Source of the DNA: Sphingomonadales bacterium
GTDB taxonomy: Bacteria; Pseudomonadota; Alphaproteobacteria; Sphingomonadales; Sphingomonadaceae
Assembly (NCBI GenBank): GCA_004173185.1
Contig: SEFZ01000003.1
Coordinates: 62,001 to 126,000, forward strand
Direction of reading: 5' to 3'
DNA length: 64,000 bases
Every line of letters begins with the position of its first letter. The first letter of the stretch is position 1. The notes under the pieces were generated by a model. It was not told the origin of the DNA, ran no database searches, and was given only the letters and a program-made list of their open reading frames with translations. Position numbers and translations under genes: made by a program. Below are positions 7,984-17,190 of this stretch, piece by piece.

Positions 7984-9162
7984 ATGACGAAAGTGCGTGT
8001 CGCCGGTGTGGGAATGATCCCTTTTACCAAGCCTGGACGGAGCGAAGACTGGGATGTGATGGCGGAAAAGGCCGTCCGGGCGGCGCTGGCCGACGCCGGT
8101 ATCGGCTATGAGCAGGTCGAGCAGGCCTATGCCGGCTATGTCTACGCCGATTCCACCGCTGGACAGTCCGTATTCTACCGGGTGGGATGCACGGGAATTC
8201 CGATTATCAACGTCAATAACAATTGCTCGACCGGTTCGTCGGCGCTGTTTTTGGCACGCCAGGCTGTCGCGAGCGGCGTGGTGGAGTGCGCGGTTGCACT
8301 GGGCTTCGAGCAAATGACGCCCGGCGCGCTCAACATGCTCTTCGTCGACAGGAAGCGGGTCCTCGACACGCATCTCAGCCGTCAGGAAGAGTTGCAGGGC
8401 TGGGACGAGGTGGCGCCTTTTGCCGCGCAGCAGTTTGGAGGCGGCGGGCTCGACTATCAGCAGCGCTACGGCACCGCCGATAACACGTTCGGCATGATCT
8501 CGGTGAAGGCGCGGCGCCATGCGGCGAATAATCCACTCGCGATATTCCGAGATCCGATCACCCTTGAAGAGGTGATGGGCTCCAAGCATCTCTATGGCCC
8601 GATCACCCGGCTCCAGGCGTGCCCGCCCACATGCGGAGCGGCGGCGGCGGTGCTGGTATCGCCCGCCTTCGCGGTGCGCCACGGTCTCGACGCTTCGGTC
8701 GAAATCGTCGCCCAGGCCATGACGTCGGACGTGTCCGATTTCGAAGGGCGGACGATGATGAGTGTCATCGGCTATGATCTCGCCAAGGAAGCGGCGCGGC
8801 AGGTCTATGAGGCGGCCGGGGTCGGGCCGGACGATATCCAGGTCGTCGAGCTCCATGACTGTTTCACAGCTAACGAGCTGATCACCTATGACTCGCTGGG
8901 TCTGTGTCCGACGGGCGAGGCCGAGCAATATATACTCGATGGGCAGAATACCTATGGCGGTAAGCATGTGACGAACCCGTCCGGCGGGCTGCTGTCCAAG
9001 GGCCATCCGCTCGGCGCGACCGGTCTTGCCCAATGCTATGAATTGACGCACCAGCTTCGCGGGACCGCGGATCGACGGCAGGTCGACGGCGTGAACCATG
9101 CGTTGCAGCATAATCTTGGTCTCGGGAGCGCCTGCGTCGTGACCCTGTACGCGCGGGCATGA
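7984..9162 (+). CDS. SCP2/lipid-transfer-type thiolase
   Basis: 392 residues from the ATG at 7984, chosen over an upstream start at 7951 because of an AGGGG ribosome binding site and alignment of the N-terminus (KVRVAGVGMIPFTKPG). Thiolase of the SCPx/nonspecific lipid-transfer group: the nucleophile Cys lies in NNNCSTGSSA (about residue 81), HDCF (about 294) is the SCP2-thiolase form of the second motif, and GGLLSKGHPLGATG carries the acid/base His. It cleaves 3-oxoacyl-CoA with CoA. SCPx thiolases are known for 2-methyl-branched substrates (steroid side chains, pristanoyl-type acids). It overlaps the next gene by 4 bp. Confidence 0.9.
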   Translation: MTKVRVAGVGMIPFTKPGRSEDWDVMAEKAVRAALADAGIGYEQVEQAYAGYVYADSTAGQSVFYRVGCTGIPIINVNNNCSTGSSALFLARQAVASGVVECAVALGFEQMTPGALNMLFVDRKRVLDTHLSRQEELQGWDEVAPFAAQQFGGGGLDYQQRYGTADNTFGMISVKARRHAANNPLAIFRDPITLEEVMGSKHLYGPITRLQACPPTCGAAAAVLVSPAFAVRHGLDASVEIVAQAMTSDVSDFEGRTMMSVIGYDLAKEAARQVYEAAGVGPDDIQVVELHDCFTANELITYDSLGLCPTGEAEQYILDGQNTYGGKHVTNPSGGLLSKGHPLGATGLAQCYELTHQLRGTADRRQVDGVNHALQHNLGLGSACVVTLYARA

Positions 9163-9623
9163 CGATGCTCGATTCCGCGCGGCACATCGGCGTGGTCTCC
9201 GAGCCACGTACCGTCGAGGTGGAAAAAGGGTTTCTGAAGCTTTTTGCTAAGGCAACGGGCGAGAAGAATCCTATCCATTTCGACGAGGAGGCGGCACGCC
9301 GGGCGGGTCATCCGGGCATCGTTGCGCCCCCGACCTATTTGTTCAGCCTGCATATGGGGGCGCCCGCCAAGCGCGGCGATCTGTTCGATGCTGAAGGCGG
9401 GGTCGGCGTCGACATGACGCGAATCCTGCATGCGTCGCAGTCAATGGATATCGTCCTGCCGATCCATGGCGGTGAGCGCGTAACGCTGACGACGACCACG
9501 ACGGACATCTATGAAAAGAAGGGCGGCGCCTTTCAGTTCATTGTCCAGGAAACCGAAGGCCGGAACGCCGACGGCGAACTTTGCGCGCGGATGCGCAACG
9601 TCATGGCGGTGCGCAATGGCTGA
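9159..9623 (+). CDS. MaoC-like dehydratase/hydratase subunit (FAS1-type N-terminal fold)
   Basis: 154 residues. A single hot-dog domain of the MaoC dehydratase N-terminal type (ATGEKNPIHFDEEAA, then GIVAPPTYLFSL). It overlaps the thiolase stop by ATGA and its end overlaps the next MaoC gene by 8 bp, so translation is coupled. In other actinobacterial and proteobacterial pathways, paired small MaoC proteins form a heteromeric enoyl-CoA hydratase in which one chain keeps the catalytic Asp/His. Here the usual Asp of the hydratase motif appears as Glu (EKNPIH), so this chain may be the less active or structural partner. That is an inference. Confidence 0.8.
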   Translation: MTMLDSARHIGVVSEPRTVEVEKGFLKLFAKATGEKNPIHFDEEAARRAGHPGIVAPPTYLFSLHMGAPAKRGDLFDAEGGVGVDMTRILHASQSMDIVLPIHGGERVTLTTTTTDIYEKKGGAFQFIVQETEGRNADGELCARMRNVMAVRNG

Positions 9624-10044
9624 GGCCGTGACGATCGATACATCCCCATGGACCGTCGGCACAAGGCTGCCCGAAACGACGCATGGTCCCATCACACGCA
9701 CGACACTGGCGCTGTTCGCCGGTGCGTCCAACGATCATGTCGATCTTCACATCGACAGCGATTTTGCAAAGGCAGCCGGCCTCGAGGATGTGATCGCCCA
9801 CGGCATGCTGACGATGGCCTATCTCGCGCAGGCGCTGGAGAGCTGGACCGACCACGAGAGGCTGCGGGGATGGAACGTCCGGTTCACCGCGATGGTGCCC
9901 GTTCAGTCGGTCATTCGGTGCGGCGGAGAAGTAACGGAGATTTTTCAGGCAGACGGCGAGAAACGCGCGCGATTGAAGATTTGCGCGCTGACGACGTCGG
10001 GGACGGAAGCGGTCGGCGGCGAGGCCGTCGTCGCGATGGATTGA
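9616..10044 (+). CDS. MaoC-family enoyl-CoA hydratase subunit
   Basis: 142 residues from the ATG at 9616; the open frame extends upstream to 9511 but that would bury it in the preceding gene. Hot-dog fold hydratase with the motif FAGASNDHVDLHIDSDFAKA followed by GLEDVIAHGMLTM, the usual (R)-hydratase 2 motif with the Asp and His positions present. It should hydrate the enoyl-CoA made by the acyl-CoA dehydrogenase, probably together with the preceding MaoC subunit. The SDR gene begins 4 bp after its stop. Confidence 0.82.
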   Translation: MAEAVTIDTSPWTVGTRLPETTHGPITRTTLALFAGASNDHVDLHIDSDFAKAAGLEDVIAHGMLTMAYLAQALESWTDHERLRGWNVRFTAMVPVQSVIRCGGEVTEIFQADGEKRARLKICALTTSGTEAVGGEAVVAMD

Positions 10045-10048
10045 AGGA

Positions 10049-10885
10049 ATGAGACAGGTGCAGAAGTTGCAGAATAAGGTTGCCATTATTTCCGGGTCGG
10101 GGCGCGGCATCGGCAGGGCGCTCGCGCTGAAGCTTGCGTCAGAAGGGGCGAGTGTCGTGGTCAACGATCTCGACGACGAACCGGCGAACTCGGTCGTCGC
10201 CGAAATCGAGGCGGCCGGCTGCCGGGCCGTCGCCTGTGTCGGCAATGTGACCGCAGACGATTTCGGCGAGCGTTTTGTGGGGACGGCGCTCGACCGCTTT
10301 GGCGGCCTCGACATCATCGTGAACAACGCGGGCTACACGCGCGATGGCGCGATCCACAAGCAGACGGACGAACAGTTCCAGGCGATGCTCGATGTTCATG
10401 TCATGGCGCCGTTCCGGATTCTGCGGGCTGCTGCCGAGCCTTGGCGCGCCATGCGCAAGCAGGAACTGGCGGAGGGCCGCGAGGTCATGCGCAAGGTGGT
10501 CAATATCTCTTCGATCGCGGGCACCAACGGCAATTTCGGACAGGTGAATTATTCCTCTGCGAAGGCGGCGCTGGTCGGTATGACCAAGACGCTGTCGAAG
10601 GAATGGGGACGCCAGAATGTCTGCGTCAACTGCGTCGCTTTCGGCGTTATCGAAACGCGGCTGACCAAGTCGGTCAGCGATCCCGACACCCGCATCGCGG
10701 TCGAAGGCCGGACGATCCAGGCCGGTATCCCGGATGCGACCCGCGCCGCGTTCGAGGCGATGATCCCGCTGGGCCGTGCAGGGACACCCGAGGAAGCCGC
10801 GGGTAGCGTCTACCTGCTCTGCATTCCCGAGAGCGATTATATCAGCGGCCAAGTTCTGATCGTAGGCGGCGGCATGAATCTCTGA
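10049..10885 (+). CDS. Short-chain dehydrogenase/reductase (likely 3-hydroxyacyl-CoA dehydrogenase)
   Basis: 278 residues. Classical SDR: nucleotide-binding GSGRGIGRAL near residue 16, NNAGYTRDG, catalytic Ser in VNISSIAGTNG, and YSSAKAAL with the catalytic Tyr and Lys. The acidic NDLDDE after the second strand suggests NAD rather than NADP. By position after the acyl-CoA dehydrogenase, thiolase and MaoC pair it would oxidise the 3-hydroxyacyl-CoA, completing one beta-oxidation turn. It follows the MaoC stop by 4 bp. Confidence 0.85.
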   Translation: MRQVQKLQNKVAIISGSGRGIGRALALKLASEGASVVVNDLDDEPANSVVAEIEAAGCRAVACVGNVTADDFGERFVGTALDRFGGLDIIVNNAGYTRDGAIHKQTDEQFQAMLDVHVMAPFRILRAAAEPWRAMRKQELAEGREVMRKVVNISSIAGTNGNFGQVNYSSAKAALVGMTKTLSKEWGRQNVCVNCVAFGVIETRLTKSVSDPDTRIAVEGRTIQAGIPDATRAAFEAMIPLGRAGTPEEAAGSVYLLCIPESDYISGQVLIVGGGMNL

Positions 10886-10981
10886 CCGCCGGTTTCATAA
10901 TAGCGGTCGCCATGCCGGTATTCGGCGAGCGGGCGACCATCAAGACATACCCATAAAAATGGGCGTATGAGGGAGGATATC

Positions 10982-13312
10982 ATGAGGACTCACACGAGGA
11001 TTTTGTTGCTCGCGCTTGGCGCTGGCACCGCGCACACGGCGATTGCGGCGCAGCAGGTCGCTGAAAACGAGACAGTGGACAGCGGCGCGGGGACCGAAGC
11101 GGTTGCAGCCGACGGCGATATCGTCGTCACGGCGCTGAAGCGCGAACAGGCGGTCAACAGCGTACCGATGTCGATCACGGCCGTGACGGGCGACGCGCTG
11201 ATCCAACTCGGTGTAACCGACCTGCTCTCGCTCCAGAAGGTGGTCCCCGGCTTCTTCACCCAGGACAGCAGCTACGGAACGCCCGTCTATTATCTTCGCG
11301 GCGTCGGCTTCTATGAGCAGTCGGCGATCGTGAAGTCGCCTGTCGGCGTCTATATCGACGAAGTTCCGCTTCCCTATCCGGTGATGAGCGCCGGGGCCTC
11401 GTTCGATCTTGAGCGCGTCGAGGTGCTGAAGGGACCGCAAGGAACGCTTTTCGGGGCCAACGCGACGGGCGGCGCAATCAACTATGTCGCCGCCAAGCCG
11501 ACGCGCGATTTCCAGGCGAAGATCAATGGCAGTTATGGCCGGTTCGATATCGCCCGGCTTGGCGGAAGTATCTCGGGCCCGCTTTCCGATACCCTCGCTG
11601 CGCGCGTCTCTCTTCAGCATGAGTCCGGGGGTGATTGGCAGACGAGCCTCACCCGTCCGGACGATACGATCGGCGCGCGCAACTTCACGCAAGGACGCTT
11701 CCAGCTGCTCTGGGAGCCGGGCGATGCCTTCAGTGCACACTTCACGGCGAGCGGCTTCACGGATCGGTCGGATACGCAGCAGGCCCAGTTTGTTGGTGCC
11801 TTCGCACAGACCCCGACGACCGTCCTCGCACCCGGCCTGCTAACCTATCCCATCGCCGACCGGGGCCGTGAAGCCGACTGGAATGCCCGGTTTCCGCTGA
11901 AGAAAGACAACAGCCTTTATCAGCTTGCCCTGCGGGCCGATGCCGATCTGACCGACGATATCACGCTGACGTCAATCAGCGCCTATTCGAAATATAAGCA
12001 GGATCAGGGCCTCGACGCCGACGGCACCGACCTGACGATCGTCGGGCTCCATGTGACCGGCGATCTCGAAAGCTATAATCAGGAGCTCCGTCTCGCGGGT
12101 ACGCTGGGCAGCGCCGGGCAGTGGGTGGTCGGGGGGAACTACGAAAAGAGCAATGCCTTTGAAAACAACCTCAACGACGTCGGACTGTCCACGACGTCGC
12201 GGACATTCCGGGCGCTCGGCCTTCCCGACATCAACCTCGTGTCGTTCGAGGGGTGGTCCCGCTTCGAAAGCTATGCGATATTCGGCAATCTCGACTATGA
12301 TCTGGGTGATTTGGTGACGGTTCACCTCGGTGGCCGCTACACCGACACCGATCTCGATTTTGAAGGCTGCACACGCACCCTCGGCAACAACAGTTTTGGG
12401 ATTGGCGTGGCGAGGCTTCTGGGGATTACGGCGCCGGCCGTCGGCTCCTGCGCAACGCTCGTGACGACGCCGACCGGGCTCAATTTCGGCCTTGCGCGCA
12501 AATCGCTTCCCGAGGATAATTTCTCTTGGCGGATCGGCATCGATTTCAAGCCTGCTGCCAACCAGCTGATCTATGCCAACGTAAGTCGCGGCTATAAATC
12601 GGGGGCCTTCTCGAGCCTCGCGGGCTCTGCCGAGGGGCAATATGTTCCCGCGGTCCAGGAAGAGCTCACGGCTTATGAGGTCGGCTTCAAATCTGCTCTG
12701 GCCGATCGCCGGGTGCAGCTTAACGGCGCGTTCTTCTATTACGACTATAAGGACAAGCAGCTTCGCGGTCGGACGCAGGTCCCGGTCTTCAATTTCCTCG
12801 AAGCCTTGATCAATATTCCGAAATCGCGTGTGCAGGGGGCTGAGCTCCAACTGACGGCAACACCTGTCGACGGGCTGAAGATCACCGCTGGCGGCGTCTA
12901 TGTCGATACGAAGATCACGGCGAATTACAGCAATTTCACACAGTTCGGCCAGCTCGCCTCGTTCAAGGCGCGCAACTTCCCCTACACGCCGAAGTGGCAG
13001 CTGAACGCCGACGTGGCGTATGATTTCGCAGTAAACGGCGATCTCGACGCTTATGTGGGCGCCGGCATAACCCATCGCTCGTCGACCAGCGGCGACTTTG
13101 TGCCCGATCCGCGCGTGGCGATCGACGCTTACACGCTGCTCGATCTTCGCGCGGGGATTGAGGATGCAAACGGCAAATGGCGTATCGGGCTTTATGGCCG
13201 GAACATCACCAATGAATATTATTGGACGACCGCGACCCGGCGCTCGGATGCGATCGTACGCTTCGCCGGCATGCCGGCGACCTACGGCATCGACTTTTCG
13301 GTGAGTTTCTGA
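10982..13312 (+). CDS. TonB-dependent outer-membrane receptor
   Basis: 776 residues from the ATG at 10982, preceded by GGGAGG; a start five codons upstream is possible but has no ribosome binding site. Signal peptide (about 1-23), then the plug domain (about 45-160: DIVVTALKREQAVNSVPMSI, VEVLKGPQGTLFGANATGGAIN), then a beta-barrel ending in an aromatic C-terminus (DFSVSF). Sphingomonads use this receptor type to import large or hydrophobic organic substrates as well as siderophores. Its place inside the beta-oxidation cluster suggests it takes up the substrate degraded by the neighbouring enzymes. About 96 bp separate it from the SDR gene, so it may have its own promoter. Confidence 0.92.
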   Translation: MRTHTRILLLALGAGTAHTAIAAQQVAENETVDSGAGTEAVAADGDIVVTALKREQAVNSVPMSITAVTGDALIQLGVTDLLSLQKVVPGFFTQDSSYGTPVYYLRGVGFYEQSAIVKSPVGVYIDEVPLPYPVMSAGASFDLERVEVLKGPQGTLFGANATGGAINYVAAKPTRDFQAKINGSYGRFDIARLGGSISGPLSDTLAARVSLQHESGGDWQTSLTRPDDTIGARNFTQGRFQLLWEPGDAFSAHFTASGFTDRSDTQQAQFVGAFAQTPTTVLAPGLLTYPIADRGREADWNARFPLKKDNSLYQLALRADADLTDDITLTSISAYSKYKQDQGLDADGTDLTIVGLHVTGDLESYNQELRLAGTLGSAGQWVVGGNYEKSNAFENNLNDVGLSTTSRTFRALGLPDINLVSFEGWSRFESYAIFGNLDYDLGDLVTVHLGGRYTDTDLDFEGCTRTLGNNSFGIGVARLLGITAPAVGSCATLVTTPTGLNFGLARKSLPEDNFSWRIGIDFKPAANQLIYANVSRGYKSGAFSSLAGSAEGQYVPAVQEELTAYEVGFKSALADRRVQLNGAFFYYDYKDKQLRGRTQVPVFNFLEALINIPKSRVQGAELQLTATPVDGLKITAGGVYVDTKITANYSNFTQFGQLASFKARNFPYTPKWQLNADVAYDFAVNGDLDAYVGAGITHRSSTSGDFVPDPRVAIDAYTLLDLRAGIEDANGKWRIGLYGRNITNEYYWTTATRRSDAIVRFAGMPATYGIDFSVSF

Positions 13313-13385
13313 TGCGCCGGCACGAATGCCTTGGTTACAGCGCGGGCGAGACTTGGCCCGAGGCATCTGGATATGGGAATAGACG

Positions 13386-14948
13386 ATGAATCCCTATGAC
13401 TGGTTTGACAAAGGTTTGCAGAAGGGAGGCTCCGCGCCGCTTTTGATCGCGCCCGGTGGCCTCACGCTGACTTACGGAGACATGGAAGTCGCGGCGACAG
13501 GGCTTGCCGCGACCATCCATGCAGAGCAGGGCGAAGGCGCGCGCGTTGCGGTTTTGTCCCGCAACTATCCTTGGGCGTTCGTTGGCATTCTTGCTGCATG
13601 GCGCAGCGCTGGCGCCTGGGTTCCGCTGACTTACCGGAACACGGTCGAGGAAAATGTTGATCTGTTGAACGAACTCGGGGTCGAATGGCTGCTGTACCAC
13701 AGCGACTTCGATGCCGATGTCGAGGTCATCCGGACCCGGGTAGGTGGCCTCCGCCGCGCAATCTGCATCGATCGGGAGGGCCGTGAGGATTCGTTGCATG
13801 CCCTCGTCGAAGCTGCGAAGAACCTGCCTCTCCCTACGATCACCGATGATCGGGACCGGATCATCGCATTCGGGGCCTCGGGAGGCTCGACCGGTCGCCC
13901 CAAGTCGATCGAGATCAGCAGCCTCGCCTGGGAGACGATGGCTGCGACAGCTAGCATGATCATGCCGTTTTCGGGACGGCCGAAGCATCTGCTGGTGGCG
14001 CCGATGGCGCATGCAGCGGGCGTGCTCGCCGCGCTCCTGCTGTCGCAAGGTGCGAGCAATATCCTGCTCGATCAGTTCGACCCGACCGAGGTTCTCGACG
14101 CGATCGAGGCGCATGGCATCACCCATTTATTCCTGCCGCCAACGGCGCTCTATGGGCTTCTCGAAGAGGCGCGGGTTCGGAACCGCGACTATTCCTCGCT
14201 GCAATATCTGATCATCAGCGCGGGCCCTGCCTCGCCGCACAAGCTCAAGGAAGCGGTAGACGTGCTCGGGCCTTGCCTCTGCCAGGCCTATGGACAGGCA
14301 GAGGCGCCTTTCTTCATGACATGGCTGTCGCCCGGTGACATCGTCGATGCGGTCAACGAACCCGACAAGAGTCCTCACTTGCGAAGCTGCGGCAAGGAAA
14401 CCGAGCTGGTCAGGCTCGCTGTCGTCGATCCGGCTGGCACGGACTTCCTGCCGACAGGCGAGGTCGGTGAAATCGCGGTTCGCAGCAACCTGTGCATGAC
14501 CGGCTATTACAACCAACCCGAGGCGACGCAGGCCCTGCGAGATATCCGTGGGTGGCAGCGGACCGGTGACGTCGGCTATGTCGATGAAGACGGCTATTAT
14601 TACATCACCGACCGCAAGCGGGACATGATCATCTCCGGCGGGTACAATATTTACTGCACCGAGGTGGAGCAGGCTATCCTCGCACATCCGGACGTTGAAA
14701 ATGCTGCGGTGTTCGGTATTCCCCATGACCGATGGGGCGAAGCCGTCACGGCGGCGGTGCAGCTGAAGCCATCGCGCGGGCTCAGCGAAGAGGAACTGAT
14801 CGCTTTCTGCCGCGAGGAACTGGGAAGCCTGCGGGCGCCCAAGACGATCAGCTTTCATGAGCAATTGCCCCGCAATGCGGCCGGAAAGGTGCTGAAGCGT
14901 GACCTGCGCGCCCCTTACTGGGTCGGTGTCGATCGTCAGGTGAGCTGA
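13386..14948 (+). CDS. AMP-dependent acyl-CoA ligase
   Basis: 520 residues of the ANL superfamily. The ATP/AMP motif GASGGSTGRPKS lies near residue 160, QAYGQAEAPF near 300, TGDVGYVDEDGYYYITDRKRDMIISGG near 390-415, and the catalytic Lys motif NAAGKVLKRDL near 500. It activates a carboxylic acid to acyl-CoA, feeding the acyl-CoA dehydrogenase and thiolase encoded upstream. It follows the TonB receptor by 73 bp and precedes the esterase gene by about 50 bp. A second ligase of the same length is at 56916-58472 in the other catabolic set. Confidence 0.9.
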   Translation: MNPYDWFDKGLQKGGSAPLLIAPGGLTLTYGDMEVAATGLAATIHAEQGEGARVAVLSRNYPWAFVGILAAWRSAGAWVPLTYRNTVEENVDLLNELGVEWLLYHSDFDADVEVIRTRVGGLRRAICIDREGREDSLHALVEAAKNLPLPTITDDRDRIIAFGASGGSTGRPKSIEISSLAWETMAATASMIMPFSGRPKHLLVAPMAHAAGVLAALLLSQGASNILLDQFDPTEVLDAIEAHGITHLFLPPTALYGLLEEARVRNRDYSSLQYLIISAGPASPHKLKEAVDVLGPCLCQAYGQAEAPFFMTWLSPGDIVDAVNEPDKSPHLRSCGKETELVRLAVVDPAGTDFLPTGEVGEIAVRSNLCMTGYYNQPEATQALRDIRGWQRTGDVGYVDEDGYYYITDRKRDMIISGGYNIYCTEVEQAILAHPDVENAAVFGIPHDRWGEAVTAAVQLKPSRGLSEEELIAFCREELGSLRAPKTISFHEQLPRNAAGKVLKRDLRAPYWVGVDRQVS

Positions 14949-14999
14949 TTGTCCGGGTATGGGCGTGATGTCGAGCAAAGGCCCGCGCGAATATCCTGA

Positions 15000-15974
15000 A
15001 TGGCGATGGAGAAAGACATGACAAGCCGTCCTCTTGTCGACCCCGAACTGCTGCCGTTTCTCGATGCTTGGCCGGCCGTAACGCTGTCAGAAGAGATACT
15101 GTACATGGTGCGCGCACGGGTGCTGCCCTTGTCTGAAAGCCCGTCGGACGAGGTGATGATCGAGCATCGTCTGGTTCCCGGACCCGTCGATGCGCCCGAC
15201 ATCGCGCTCTCGCTTTACCGACCTTCAGGCGCTGTCGGCGACCAGCTGTCGTCGGCCTGCATCTATCATATTCACGGAGGGGGTTTCGTCACCGGCAAGG
15301 CGAGCGATTTCGAGGGCCTGCACAGACAACTTGTCGTGTCGCTTGGCTGCATGGTGATCGCGGTCGATTATCGGCTGGCGCCCGAGACCCGATATCCGGG
15401 TGCCATAGCAGACTGTTATGCCGGGCTCGTCTGGGTGTCGGACAATGCGTCATCGCTTGGCATCGATGCGGCACGGATCGGTGTGATGGGCGAAAGTGCG
15501 GGAGGCGGGCTCGCCGCAGCGCTTGCGTTGCTCGCACGCGACAAGGGCGGTCCGGCGCTCGCCTTCCAGTGCCTCAGCTACCCCATGCTCGACGACCGGA
15601 CCTGCGTTGCTAAGGATCCGCATCCCCATGCCGGGGAATTCATCTGGCCGCCGCACAACAACAGCTTTGGATGGCGAGCCTTGTTGGGATGCGATCCCGG
15701 AGGCGTCGACGTGGGCCACTATGCGGCGGCCGCGCGCGCAGCCGATCTCTCGGGACTGCCTAGGACCTATATCATGACCGGAGCGCTCGATCTTTTCCTC
15801 GAAGAAGATGTCGAATATGCGCGCCGCCTCTGGCGCGCGGGGGTGTCGTGCGACCTTAATGTCTATCCAGGCGCGTTTCACGGCTTTGATTTCGCGCCCG
15901 ATGCCGCCGTCTCCATTCAGGCGCGTAAGGAGCGGATCGCGTTTCTCGAAAAGATGGTCCGCTGCCGATCCTAG
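15000..15974 (+). CDS. Alpha/beta hydrolase (hormone-sensitive-lipase-type esterase)
   Basis: Up to 324 residues; starts at 15000, 15006 and 15018 are all possible, and 15018 has GGAGA upstream. HSL/BD-FAE-type carboxylesterase: oxyanion motif HGGGF (near residue 95), nucleophile elbow GESAGG (near 165), the acid in GALDLFLEED and the His in GAFHGFD near the C-terminus. No signal peptide, so it acts in the cytoplasm. It probably hydrolyses an ester or lactone of the substrate before CoA activation by the ligase encoded 51 bp upstream. Confidence 0.88.
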   Translation: MAMEKDMTSRPLVDPELLPFLDAWPAVTLSEEILYMVRARVLPLSESPSDEVMIEHRLVPGPVDAPDIALSLYRPSGAVGDQLSSACIYHIHGGGFVTGKASDFEGLHRQLVVSLGCMVIAVDYRLAPETRYPGAIADCYAGLVWVSDNASSLGIDAARIGVMGESAGGGLAAALALLARDKGGPALAFQCLSYPMLDDRTCVAKDPHPHAGEFIWPPHNNSFGWRALLGCDPGGVDVGHYAAAARAADLSGLPRTYIMTGALDLFLEEDVEYARRLWRAGVSCDLNVYPGAFHGFDFAPDAAVSIQARKERIAFLEKMVRCRS

Positions 15975-16070
15975 CCTGCGGACAATTGATGCCGTCTTGA
16001 TCGTTCTTCCGCGAACGCCGTGGCCGCCGGCCGCGTCTTCGCGATATTGCCGAAAAGGATATTTCGCCAA

Positions 16071-17180
16071 ATGCAGGCGACCGATTTCTCCTCCAGAACG
16101 GGCCCCTTGGCGGGCGTCCGGGTCGTCGAATTTGCGGGAATTGGCCCCGCGCCTTTCGGTGTCATGCTGCTCGCCGATCTGGGCGCCGACGTCTTGCGTA
16201 TCGATCGCCCGGGACAGCGGGTGGCCAGAGCGGACGTTACAGCCCGGGGGCGAAGGTCGCTCGAGCTTGATCTGAAAGATCCCGCCTGCGCGGCGCTTTG
16301 CCTCTCCTTCATTGAAAAGGCCGACGTGCTCGTCGAAGGGTTTCGGCCTGGCGTGATGGAGAAGCTCGGTCTTGGGCCGGAACCCGCGCTCGAGCGCAAC
16401 CCGCGTCTGATTTATGCCCGCATGACGGGCTGGGGGCAAACGGGCCCGCTCGCGCACGCTGCTGCGCATGACATCAACTATATAGCGCTCACCGGGGCTC
16501 TTGCCGCCATCGGGAAGGGCGAGGGGCCGCCGGTTCCTCCGCTCAATCTGGTCGGCGATTTCGGCGGTGGCTCATTGTACCTCGCTTTCGGTATCGCATC
16601 GGCGCTGTTCGAACGGAGTGTGTCCGGCGAGGGCCAGATTATCGATGCCGCCATCGTGGATGGCACGGCGTCGCTCATGTCGATCTTCCAAGGCTTCGCT
16701 TCCGTTGGGCAGGTTGACATGGAGCGAGGCAGGAACCTCCTGTCAGGGGCAGCGCCATTCTATGGCTGCTACGCCTGCGCCGACGGCAAATACATTTCGA
16801 TCGGCGCGATCGAGCCGCATTTCTTTTCCCGGCTTCTGGAAATGCTCGAAATCGATCCGGGTGTATTCAGCAACAGAGACCATCCTTCTTCCTGGACGGC
16901 CGGGCGGCAAATATTCGCCGATGCGTTCGCGCGCCGCACGCGTGACGAATGGTGCGCGCTGCTCGAAGGCACCGATGCCTGCTTTGCTCCGGTCCTCGCC
17001 CTCCAGGAGGCGCCCGGCCACGCGCACATGAAGGCGCGGGAAATCTACACGGAGCGCGACGGGATGGTGCAGCCGCAGCCGGCGCCTCGCTTTTCACGAA
17101 CACCCGGACGCATTGGTACAGCTCCAGTTCCGGCGGGGGAGGGGGGCAAGGCGCTGCTCGAAGAATGGGGTATATCGTGA
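16071..17180 (+). CDS. CaiB/BaiF family protein, alpha-methylacyl-CoA racemase-like
   Basis: 369 residues from the ATG at 16071 (an upstream GTG at 16020 would add 17 residues). Class III CoA-transferase fold. The motifs match the racemase branch: HDINYIALTGAL holds the catalytic His and VGDFGGGSLYL the catalytic Asp known from mycobacterial and mammalian alpha-methylacyl-CoA racemases. These enzymes interconvert the 2R and 2S methyl epimers so that acyl-CoA dehydrogenases can act. That fits the SCP2-type thiolase in the same run and points to a methyl-branched substrate. A CoA-transferase role remains possible; the distinction rests on motif reading only. Confidence 0.82.
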   Translation: MQATDFSSRTGPLAGVRVVEFAGIGPAPFGVMLLADLGADVLRIDRPGQRVARADVTARGRRSLELDLKDPACAALCLSFIEKADVLVEGFRPGVMEKLGLGPEPALERNPRLIYARMTGWGQTGPLAHAAAHDINYIALTGALAAIGKGEGPPVPPLNLVGDFGGGSLYLAFGIASALFERSVSGEGQIIDAAIVDGTASLMSIFQGFASVGQVDMERGRNLLSGAAPFYGCYACADGKYISIGAIEPHFFSRLLEMLEIDPGVFSNRDHPSSWTAGRQIFADAFARRTRDEWCALLEGTDACFAPVLALQEAPGHAHMKAREIYTERDGMVQPQPAPRFSRTPGRIGTAPVPAGEGGKALLEEWGIS

Positions 17181-17190
17181 GGAACGCATT

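Noticed and set aside
7930..9207. 425-codon open frame antisense to the thiolase
   Set aside because: No motif, and the thiolase active-site motifs on the plus strand are complete.
11972..13366. 464-codon open frame antisense to the first TonB receptor
   Set aside because: Shadow of a high-GC gene, no recognisable domain or ribosome binding site.
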